Assembly (NCBI GenBank): GCA_036377055.1
Contig: DASUZD010000205.1
Location: 1-10,681 of the forward strand
DNA from: DASUZD01 sp036377055
Lineage (GTDB): Bacteria > Actinomycetota > Thermoleophilia > Gaiellales > Gaiellaceae
DNA: 10,681 nucleotides
Direction: 5' to 3'
How positions within the stretch are numbered: position 1 is the first letter of the stretch; each line of letters opens with the position of its first letter. Below, piece after piece: positions 5,759 through 10,681 of this stretch. A model generated the notes under the pieces. The model made no database searches. It saw nothing but the letters and a program-made list of their open reading frames with translations, and had not been told where the DNA came from. The translations under genes and the position numbers were made by a program.

Positions 5759-6242
5759 CTTCGCGCAGCGTCCCGTCGTGGACGTCGTAGACGAAGCCGC
5801 GAACCTTGTCCTTCCGCGGGATGAACGGACTCGCCTTGATCCGTGCGATCGACTGGCGCACGTCCTCGTCGAGGTCGGCGAAGGCCTCCGCGGCCCACTC
5901 CGGCTTGATCCCCGTGTCTTGTTGCACCTGCCGCCGGAAGTCGTCGTCGGCGAACGTGAGCATGCCGCAGTCGGTGTGGTGGATCAGCATGATCTCCTCG
6001 GTCCCGAGCAGGCGCTGCGAGATCGAGAGCGAGCGGATCTCGTCGTCGGTGATCACGCCGCCCGCGTTCCTGATCACGTGCGCGTCGCCCTCGTGGAGGC
6101 CGAGGAGGCCGTACGGGTTGAGCCTCGCGTCCATGCACGCGACCAGGGCGACCTTCCGCGCCGGCGGGAGCGGTAGCTCGCCTCGGTCGAAGGTGCTCGC
6201 GTAGGACTCGGCGTTTTCGATCAACTCGTCGATCACAGCCAT
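5748..6242 (-). CDS. Beta-class carbonic anhydrase (Rv1284-like)
   Basis: This 164-residue enzyme interconverts CO2 and bicarbonate in the cytoplasm. The zinc site is Cys36 in VACMDARL (with the Asp38-Arg40 dyad), His89 and Cys92 in HHTDCGM. The conserved HVIRNAGG and RSLSISQRLLGT segments are present. Length and sequence match the short actinobacterial beta-CA group typified by M. tuberculosis Rv1284 (comparison from memory). The start is ATG at 6242-6240 with AGGAGG (6249-6254) six bases upstream, so unlike its neighbours it uses a Shine-Dalgarno leader. A TATAGT -10 box lies at 6277-6272, and a large palindrome covers the presumed -35 zone, implying transcriptional control. The stop (TAA) overlaps the truncated DsrE copy by 11 bp. 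Confidence 0.95.
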   Translation of the reverse strand: MAVIDELIENAESYASTFDRGELPLPPARKVALVACMDARLNPYGLLGLHEGDAHVIRNAGGVITDDEIRSLSISQRLLGTEEIMLIHHTDCGMLTFADDDFRRQVQQDTGIKPEWAAEAFADLDEDVRQSIARIKASPFIPRKDKVRGFVYDVHDGTLREVST

Positions 6243-6271
6243 GGCGCGCCTCCTCTGTCGTCGAAGGAACG

Positions 6272-6277
6272 ACTATA
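6272..6277 (-). promoter_or_regulatory. -10 box (TATAGT) of the carbonic anhydrase gene
   Basis: Read on the minus strand, TATAGT lies 30 bases before the ATG at 6242. This gives a leader of about 23 bases that carries the AGGAGG site. No strong -35 hexamer is present at 16-18 bp; the -35 position falls in the left arm of the 6286-6336 palindrome, as expected for a promoter needing an activator or blocked by a repressor. Confidence 0.55.
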
Positions 6278-6285
6278 CAAAATGA

Positions 6286-6336
6286 AGTGATGTAGATGTA
6301 CACCACCGCCTGGTGGAGGTGTACGCCCACATCACT
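6286..6336. promoter_or_regulatory. 51-bp near-perfect palindrome, probable operator between carbonic anhydrase and VOC genes
   Basis: The sequence is symmetric without gaps about base 6311: AGTGATGT (6286-6293) pairs with ACATCACT (6329-6336), GTACACC (6298-6304) pairs with GGTGTAC (6318-6324), and the core adds CC/GG and CC/GG pairs. Twenty of 25 positions are complementary. It lies in the divergent 131-bp gap, 43 bp upstream of the carbonic anhydrase start, over its -35 region, and ends 24 bp before the -10 box of the VOC gene. Because the flanking genes diverge it is not a terminator. It is most likely a binding site for a dimeric or tetrameric regulator. No regulator gene is in view. Confidence 0.65.
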
Positions 6337-6360
6337 CCTGATTCGCGGACGGCGCCCTCC

Positions 6361-6366
6361 TAGAAT
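6361..6366 (+). promoter_or_regulatory. -10 box (TAGAAT) of a leaderless VOC gene
   Basis: TAGAAT is followed by seven bases and then the GTG start at 6374, the same geometry and same nine-base string (TAGAATCGC) as at 4320. No separate ribosome binding site is needed in this arrangement, although GCAGGG lies just before the start. It fixes the start of the VOC protein at 6374 instead of an earlier in-frame codon. Confidence 0.6.
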
Positions 6367-6373
6367 CGCAGGG

Positions 6374-6754
6374 GTGGGGAGCGGCACCCTGACGGGAGCC
6401 CGCGTCACCGCGAACATGCTGTTCGCGGACGACACGCACGCAGTGTCCGCCTGGTGGGCTGAAGCGTTCGGCGTCGAGCAGGTCGAGGTCGAGCCGCATC
6501 CGCAGGGCGACTTCGTCTTCTTCGAGGCCGCCGGGGTCGAGCTCGGCTTCCACGCCGCGGATCCGGGGAAGAACGCTGTCGGCGGTAGTCCGGTCGTCTA
6601 CTTCTCTGTTCCGAGCGTCGAAGCTGCACGGGCGCGGCTCCTCGCAGAGGGAGCCGCGCCCCACCGAGGGCCGCTCGCGGTGAGCGCAAGCCGCTCGATC
6701 TGCCAGCTCCGCGACCCGTTCGGCAACGTCTTTGGACTGGACGGACCGCCGTAG
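6374..6754 (+). CDS. VOC-superfamily (glyoxalase/dioxygenase-fold) protein
   Basis: The protein has 126 residues from the GTG at 6374 (VGSGTLTGARVTANMLFADD). It has the vicinal-oxygen-chelate layout: a first beta-alpha-beta module with NMLFADDTHAVSAWWAEAFG, FVFFEAAGVELGFH and, in the second module, VVYFSVPSVEAARARLLAEG and the family-typical ending LRDPFGNVFGLDGP. VOC proteins include glyoxalases, dioxygenases and antibiotic-binding proteins; nothing visible fixes the reaction or metal ligands here. A frame extending to 6296 exists, but it would run through the palindrome and the -10 box, so the later GTG is preferred. It ends 33 bp before the methyltransferase/reductase gene, which seems to have its own -10 box. 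Confidence 0.85.
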   Translation: MGSGTLTGARVTANMLFADDTHAVSAWWAEAFGVEQVEVEPHPQGDFVFFEAAGVELGFHAADPGKNAVGGSPVVYFSVPSVEAARARLLAEGAAPHRGPLAVSASRSICQLRDPFGNVFGLDGPP

Positions 6755-6772
6755 TCGCGGGAACGCGCTGAG

Positions 6773-6778
6773 TAAGCT
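6773..6778 (+). promoter_or_regulatory. -10 box (TAAGCT) ahead of the methyltransferase/reductase gene
   Basis: TAAGCT fits TANNNT and lies nine bases before the ATG at 6788, in a 33-bp gap lacking any Shine-Dalgarno. Leaderless or 2-3 base leader transcription is the simplest reading. Read-through from the VOC gene is also possible. Confidence 0.45.
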
Positions 6779-6787
6779 CGCAGCCCT

Positions 6788-8599
6788 ATGGCCACCCGCT
6801 TCCACGAGCGTCTCGAGCGCGGCCAGCCGATCGTCGCCGACGGCGGCACCGGTGTCCTCCTGCTGAGCTCGGTCCACCGCCTTCGCTGTCCGGAAGAGGC
6901 CTGTCTCCGCGCCGCAGAGGCCGTGACGGCGTCGCACGTCTCCTTCATCCAGGCCGGCGCCGAGCTGATCGAGACGAACACGTTCGGCGCCAACCGCCAG
7001 AAGCTCGCGGGGCACTTCCTCGAGGACGAGTTCGAGCGCATCAACTCGCAGGCCGTAAAGCTCGCCCGCGAGGCGCGGGAGATCACAGGCGCGGACGTCC
7101 TCATCGGCGGCGCGATCGGGCCGCTCGGCGAGGTTGGCAGCCTCAGGCCGGACGCGCAGGCGGAGCTGTTCGCCGAGCAGGCGGCCGTGCTCGAAGGCCG
7201 GGGCGCCGACCTGATCGTGCTGGAGACCTTCTTCGACCTCGGCGAGCTCCACGCGGCGGTCGAGGGCGTGCGGAGCGTCTCGAACCTTCCGATCGTCGCG
7301 CTGCTCACGTTCGGCGAGGACGCGGAGACGCTCACGGGGCTGACCGCGCGCCGGGTCGGCGAGTGGGCTTCGTCGGTCGACGTCGCCGCGATCGGCGCCA
7401 ACCACGGCGCAGGGCCGCAGGCGGCGCTCGCGGCGCTCGAGCAGCTCGCGCCGTTCGGCGTCCCGCTCGCGGCGATGCCGAACGTCGGGACGGCCGGCCG
7501 GTCGGGCGGCCGTGTCGTCTACGCGCACGCGCGGCCGGAGTACTTCGCGGAGTTCGCGGCGAATGCACGAGCGCTCGGGGCGCGGATCATCGGCGGCTGC
7601 TGCGGGACGACGTCCGCCGAGGTGGCCGCGATCGCCGCGGCAGTGCGGGAGGAGCGCGCGCCGAAGAGCTCGCTCACGGCCCTCGAGCTGCGAGCGGAGA
7701 TTGGCGCGGCGCCCGAATCGGAGGAGACGCACTTCGCGCGACTGCTCCGCGAGGGCAAGTGGATCGTCTCTGCGCAGCTCGAGCCGCCGTTCGGGGGGAG
7801 CCTCGCCGGGCTGCTCGAGATCGTCGGCTCGCTCGAGCAGTCGGGGCTCGTCGACATCGTCGACATCAACGACAACTCGGGCGCGCGGGCGGCGATGAAC
7901 GCGCTCATGGTCTCGTCGGCGATCCTCCGCAGCTACAGGATCGAGCCGGTGCCGCACGTCACCGGACGCGACGCGACCGTGATGGGCCTGGCGTCGTTGC
8001 TCCTCGGCGCGCACGCCGACGGAGTGCGGAACATCCTCGCGGTGACGGGCGATCCGCCCGAGGTCGGCGACTACGCGGGCGGCCACGGCGTCTACGAGGT
8101 CGACGCGATTGGCCTGACGCGGCTGCTCACGAGCCTGAACGAGGGCCATGACCTGAACGGCAAGGCGATCGACGCGCCGACGTCGTTCTTCGTCGGCGTC
8201 GCCGTCAACCCCACCGCCGACGACCTCGACCTCGAGGTCGAGCGGTTCCGGCAGAAGATCGAGGCCGGTGCGAGCTACGCGATGACGCAGCTCCTGTTCG
8301 ACTTCTCGTATCTCGACAGGTTCCTCGAGCGCTTCGGCGGCCCGTCGCCGATCCCGCTGCTGGTCGGGATCTGCCCGCTCTGGAGCTACCGGCTCGCGCT
8401 GCGCTTCCACAACGAGCTCCCCGGCGTGGTCGTCCCCGAGCCGATCCAGGAAGGACTCCGCGACGCGGGAGCGAGCGCGGCCGAGTACGGCATGTCCCTC
8501 GCGGCCGAGCTGATGGCCGAAGCGCGCGAGCGGGCGCAGGGCGTCTACCTCGTCGCCCCCTTCCGGAAGCCGCTCGCGATCCTCGACCTGCTGGCTTAG
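6788..8599 (+). CDS. Bifunctional homocysteine S-methyltransferase / 5,10-methylenetetrahydrofolate reductase
   Basis: This 603-residue cytoplasmic fusion is like Bacillus YitJ. Residues 1-295 form a Hcy-binding barrel: ADGGTGVLL (17-25), ETNTFGANR and IIGGCCGTT with zinc ligands Cys271 and Cys272. Residues 315-603 form a MetF-type barrel: SAQLEPPFGG with the proton-donor-like Glu332, DINDNSGARAAMN, PHVTGRD and NILAVTGDPP (Asp422). The fusion links reduction of methylene-THF to homocysteine methylation in methionine synthesis. The first zinc ligand, normally Cys in a GxNCxxGP segment, is His206 here (GANHGAGP); whether zinc still binds is unknown. The start is ATG at 6788 without a ribosome binding site. 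The TAG stop interlocks with the TAA of the convergent PPOX gene at 8596-8599. Confidence 0.92.
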   Translation: MATRFHERLERGQPIVADGGTGVLLLSSVHRLRCPEEACLRAAEAVTASHVSFIQAGAELIETNTFGANRQKLAGHFLEDEFERINSQAVKLAREAREITGADVLIGGAIGPLGEVGSLRPDAQAELFAEQAAVLEGRGADLIVLETFFDLGELHAAVEGVRSVSNLPIVALLTFGEDAETLTGLTARRVGEWASSVDVAAIGANHGAGPQAALAALEQLAPFGVPLAAMPNVGTAGRSGGRVVYAHARPEYFAEFAANARALGARIIGGCCGTTSAEVAAIAAAVREERAPKSSLTALELRAEIGAAPESEETHFARLLREGKWIVSAQLEPPFGGSLAGLLEIVGSLEQSGLVDIVDINDNSGARAAMNALMVSSAILRSYRIEPVPHVTGRDATVMGLASLLLGAHADGVRNILAVTGDPPEVGDYAGGHGVYEVDAIGLTRLLTSLNEGHDLNGKAIDAPTSFFVGVAVNPTADDLDLEVERFRQKIEAGASYAMTQLLFDFSYLDRFLERFGGPSPIPLLVGICPLWSYRLALRFHNELPGVVVPEPIQEGLRDAGASAAEYGMSLAAELMAEARERAQGVYLVAPFRKPLAILDLLA

Positions 8600-8991
8600 A
8601 TCCCCCACGAGTGCCAGCGGTCCGGCCGGAGCCAGGCGCTCACGCGCTTCGCGTCACGCGTCCTGAACGGCCTACCGGTGTAGCGAAGCGCCAGCCGGTC
8701 GATGTCGCGCAGGTCGGGATCGTCCTCGATCCGCACGACGCGGCCGATCAGCGAGACGTGGGCGTACCACGAGTCGAGGTCCAGGGCGGTGAGGGCGGCG
8801 CGCGGATCGCGGCGCAGGAACCGGAGGCGCAGCCGGCTCTCGTCCATGTTCAGGAGCACGAGGCCGTCGTCCCAGTCGTACCAGGTCGCCACCGTGTGCG
8901 GCGTGCCGTCGGGGCGAAGGGTCGCGACGACGGCCGGGTTGGGCCGGCGGAGGAAGTCCTCGATCTCGGGCGGCACCGGCGTAGCGGGCAC
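8596..8991 (-). CDS. PPOX-class (F420- or flavin-dependent) oxidoreductase
   Basis: This 131-residue split-barrel protein carries the PPOX pattern: FLRRPNPAVVATLRPDGTPH (14-33), VATWYDWDDGLVLLNMDESR, LRFLRRDPRAALTALDLD and VSLIGRVVRIEDD, then a C-terminal RYTGRPF. In actinobacteria such short proteins are usually annotated as PPOX-class F420-dependent oxidoreductases; use of FMN or F420 cannot be told apart by eye, and the substrate is unknown. The start is GTG at 8991-8989 (MPATPVPPEIEDFL), with no ribosome binding site but an AT-rich -10-like block ten bases upstream, shared with the divergent permease. The TAA stop overlaps the stop of the methyltransferase/reductase. Confidence 0.87.
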   Translation of the reverse strand: MPATPVPPEIEDFLRRPNPAVVATLRPDGTPHTVATWYDWDDGLVLLNMDESRLRLRFLRRDPRAALTALDLDSWYAHVSLIGRVVRIEDDPDLRDIDRLALRYTGRPFRTRDAKRVSAWLRPDRWHSWGI

Positions 8992-9016
8992 GGCGCGCGG
9001 GATTTAATCCGACGCC
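8992..9016. promoter_or_regulatory. 25-bp bidirectional promoter with a shared near-symmetric -10 block
   Basis: The whole gap between the PPOX GTG and the permease GTG is 25 bp of GC-rich sequence except the block GATTTAATCC (9001-9010). On the plus strand TTTAAT (9003-9008) is eight bases before the permease start. On the minus strand TTAAAT (complement of 9002-9007) is ten bases before the PPOX start. One AT block thus offers a -10 box in each direction, both at leaderless or near-leaderless spacing. No Shine-Dalgarno exists on either side. Confidence 0.5.
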
Positions 9017-9856
9017 GTGGTCGTCGCGCTGGCTCTTTGCTCGGCGGTTCTCTTCGGCGCGATGACCGTCGCGCTGCGCTTCGCGCTGCGCACTCCTGAC
9101 GCGGGCGCGGGTGCAGCCGCGACGCTCGTCGTCGCGCTCGCCGTTGCGCTCGTCGCCGGCGCGGCGTCCGTCGGGGCTCACGGCCTCGACGCCGGCCGGC
9201 TCTGGCCGTTCGTCCTCGCCGGGCTGCTCGCCCCAGGCGGCTCGCAGATCCTCTTCACGCTGGCCGTCCGCGAGGCGGGGCCGTCCCGAGCGTCGGTCGC
9301 CGTCGGCGCCGCCCCGCTCGTCGCCGTCACCATCGCGTTCGTCGTCCTCCACGAGCCGCTGCGCGTGCCGCTCGTCCTCGGCGCCGTGCTGGTGGTCGCC
9401 GGAGGCCTCGCGCTCGTGACGGAGCGGACGCGCCCGGAGCACGTCCGGCTGATCGGGCTCGCCTACGCGATCGCGACGACGATCCTGTTCGCGAGCCGCG
9501 ACAACCTTGTCCGGCACCTCGCCCTCGACACGCCCGTGCGGCCGGAGCCGGCATTGGCGACGACGATGGTCGCGGGCGCGCTCGTTGCGCTGGCGTACGC
9601 GCGAAGGCTGCCGACGCGGCGCGAGCTCCGGTCGTTCGCACCCGCCGGCCTCTGCTTCGGCCTGTCGTACGTGACGCTCTTCGAGGCCTACTTCCGCGGC
9701 CGCGTCAGCGTCGTCTCGCCGCTGGTCGCGACCGAGTCGCTCTGGGGCGTGACGCTGTCGGCCCTCCTCCTCCGCCACGAGGGGATCGGTCGCCGCGTGC
9801 TCGCAGGAGCCGTGCTGGTCGTCGCCGGCGGGGCGCTGATCGGCTCCTTCCGCTAG
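9017..9856 (+). CDS. EamA/DMT-superfamily permease
   Basis: This 279-residue, strongly hydrophobic membrane protein has about ten predicted transmembrane helices in two homologous EamA halves (about 1-135 and 147-279). Each half ends with the family's hallmark Gly/Ala-rich last helix: GAVLVVAGGLALV (near 120-133) and GAVLVVAGGALIG (near 264-276), an internal near-repeat. Glu-Pro in VVLHEPL (repeat 1) and Glu in VATESLWG (repeat 2) are typical EamA positions. Members export amino acids, nucleotide sugars or other metabolites; the substrate here is not identifiable. The start is GTG at 9017 without a ribosome binding site. Its stop codon shares CTAG (9853-9856) with the stop of the convergent aldo/keto reductase. 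Confidence 0.9.
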   Translation: MVVALALCSAVLFGAMTVALRFALRTPDAGAGAAATLVVALAVALVAGAASVGAHGLDAGRLWPFVLAGLLAPGGSQILFTLAVREAGPSRASVAVGAAPLVAVTIAFVVLHEPLRVPLVLGAVLVVAGGLALVTERTRPEHVRLIGLAYAIATTILFASRDNLVRHLALDTPVRPEPALATTMVAGALVALAYARRLPTRRELRSFAPAGLCFGLSYVTLFEAYFRGRVSVVSPLVATESLWGVTLSALLLRHEGIGRRVLAGAVLVVAGGALIGSFR

Positions 9857-10681
9857 GAAAACACCCGCGCGAGCTCGTCCCGTTCCGACCGGGAGAGCCC
9901 AAGCTCGAGCGCCTCGACCCCCGGCTCGAGGTGCTCGGGTCGCCGCGGTCCAAGCACGACGGCGGTGACGCGCTCGTCCGCGAGGAGCCACGCGATCGCG
10001 AGCGCCGTGAGCGACGTGCCGCGCTCTTCGGCGATGCGCTGAAGCTCGTCAAGCTTGCGGTAGACGCGCTCGTCGTCGAGATGGAGGTACGGCTCCGGCC
10101 GCTGGGTCATCCGCGACCCAGGCGCCGCCGGCTCGCCGCGCCGATACTTGCCCGTCAGCCACCCGCCTGCCAGGGGGCTGAACGCCTCGAACCCGAGGCC
10201 GCGCGCGGCGCACAGCCACAGCACCTCGGCCTCGGACTCGCGGTCGAGCAGCGAGTAGGAGTTCTGGACGAAGTCGTAGCGATCCCCCGCCCGCAGGATC
10301 TCGCCGTCGACGTTACTGCCGCCGATCGCGCCGAGCTTTCCCTCGCGCGCCAGCTCGTCGAGGACGGCGAGCGTGTCCGCGAGCGGCGTGTCCGGGTCGG
10401 GCTCATGGGTCAGGTACATGTCGACGCGCTCGACGCCGAGCCTGCGCAGGCTCCCTTCGAGCTGTCGGCGGATCCGAGCCGGCGCGAGCCCGCGGTCGTT
10501 CGGGTCGCCCTCGACGGAGTGGAACACCTTCGTGCTGAGGACGAGCCGCTCGCGGACGTCGGCGCTCTTGGCCCGCCGCCACTCGCCGATCCACGTCTCG
10601 CTGCGCCCGCCGCCGTACGCGTCCGCCGTGTCGAACGTCGTGATGCCGAGCTCCCAGGCGCGGTCCATGATCGCGAACGCC
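9853..10681 (-). CDS. Aldo/keto reductase, N-terminus cut by right edge
   Basis: The frame is open to the end of the window. About 275 residues are visible and roughly 30 N-terminal residues (strand 1 with the first NADPH-side loop) are missing; the internal ATG at 10668 is not the start. The AKR tetrad is present: Asp and Tyr in FDTADAYGGG, Lys in VLSTKVF and His in MYLTHEPD. Cofactor/barrel elements GGSNV, QNSYSLLDR, SPLAGGWLTGKY and the C-terminal TAVVLGPRRPEHLE match NADPH-dependent AKRs of the voltage-gated potassium-channel beta/general stress type. It should reduce aldehydes or ketones in the cytoplasm; the substrate is unknown. Its TAG stop interlocks with that of the permease at CTAG. 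Confidence 0.92.
   Translation of the reverse strand, partial: AFAIMDRAWELGITTFDTADAYGGGRSETWIGEWRRAKSADVRERLVLSTKVFHSVEGDPNDRGLAPARIRRQLEGSLRRLGVERVDMYLTHEPDPDTPLADTLAVLDELAREGKLGAIGGSNVDGEILRAGDRYDFVQNSYSLLDRESEAEVLWLCAARGLGFEAFSPLAGGWLTGKYRRGEPAAPGSRMTQRPEPYLHLDDERVYRKLDELQRIAEERGTSLTALAIAWLLADERVTAVVLGPRRPEHLEPGVEALELGLSRSERDELARVFS

Noticed and set aside
6286..6336. Palindrome as an intrinsic terminator or attenuator
   Set aside because: It lies between divergent gene starts, upstream of both -10 boxes, has mismatches in the stem and no T-tract.
6296..6373. Upstream extension of the VOC protein to an ATG at 6296
   Set aside because: It would translate through the palindrome and the TAGAAT box; the added residues (Arg/Pro-rich) are not VOC-like.
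6332..8608. 758-codon open frame on the minus strand across the VOC and methyltransferase/reductase genes
   Set aside because: The antisense shadow of a GC-rich gene: Arg/Ala/Glu-rich, no recognisable domain, and the plus-strand proteins are clear family members.
8672..9991. 439-codon minus-strand open frame over the permease
   Set aside because: Highly charged, repetitive antisense translation crossing two real genes.

Overview
The window looks like a chromosomal segment of a high-GC actinobacterium, most plausibly of the Thermoleophilia/Gaiellales type. That placement is inferred from strong GC bias, GTG starts, several genes with a TANNNT box a few bases before the start codon and no Shine-Dalgarno (leaderless style), and gene content. 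There is no rRNA, tRNA, CRISPR array, transposase or phage gene.

Layout. (1) 1-2880, minus strand: a tight operon of a class I glutamine amidotransferase, a glutamine synthetase-family ligase of the gamma-glutamylpolyamine synthetase (PuuA) type, a PuuD-type (peptidase C26) hydrolase, and the first 23 codons of a short-chain dehydrogenase. The last three genes are joined by 4-base ATGA and GTGA overlaps. (2) 2903-4276, plus strand: a divergent aldehyde dehydrogenase only 22 bp from the amidotransferase start. Together (1) and (2) resemble a gamma-glutamylated amine (Puu-like) catabolic locus: ligate glutamate to an amine, oxidise, then hydrolyse. The amine oxidase (PuuB) and transporter are not in view.

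(3) 4277-5758: a small accessory patch. It holds an intact leaderless DsrE-family gene, the decayed 3' tail of a pyridoxamine-phosphate-oxidase-like gene, a near-consensus sigma70 promoter (TTGACT-17-TACGCT) driving two very small genes with strong Shine-Dalgarno sites, and an N-terminally truncated second copy of the DsrE gene. (4) 5748-6242, minus: a beta-carbonic anhydrase resembling mycobacterial Rv1284. Upstream of it lies a gap-free 51-bp near-palindrome (20 of 25 base pairs) that covers its presumed -35 region.

(5) 6374-8599, plus: a leaderless VOC-fold protein, then a bifunctional homocysteine S-methyltransferase/methylenetetrahydrofolate reductase in which the first expected zinc cysteine is His206. 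(6) 8596-8991, minus: a PPOX-class oxidoreductase; 9017-9856, plus: an EamA/DMT permease; and 9853 to the right edge, minus: an aldo/keto reductase cut by the window. These genes are packed end to end, with interlocked stop codons at 8596-8599 and 9853-9856 and a 25-bp divergent promoter gap.

The genes in (1)-(2) probably form one pathway. The rest look like individual housekeeping or accessory genes. The best leads for something undescribed are the 51-bp palindrome at 6286-6336, the two-gene micro-operon at 5008-5430 inside the DsrE duplication, and the two compact divergent promoters.
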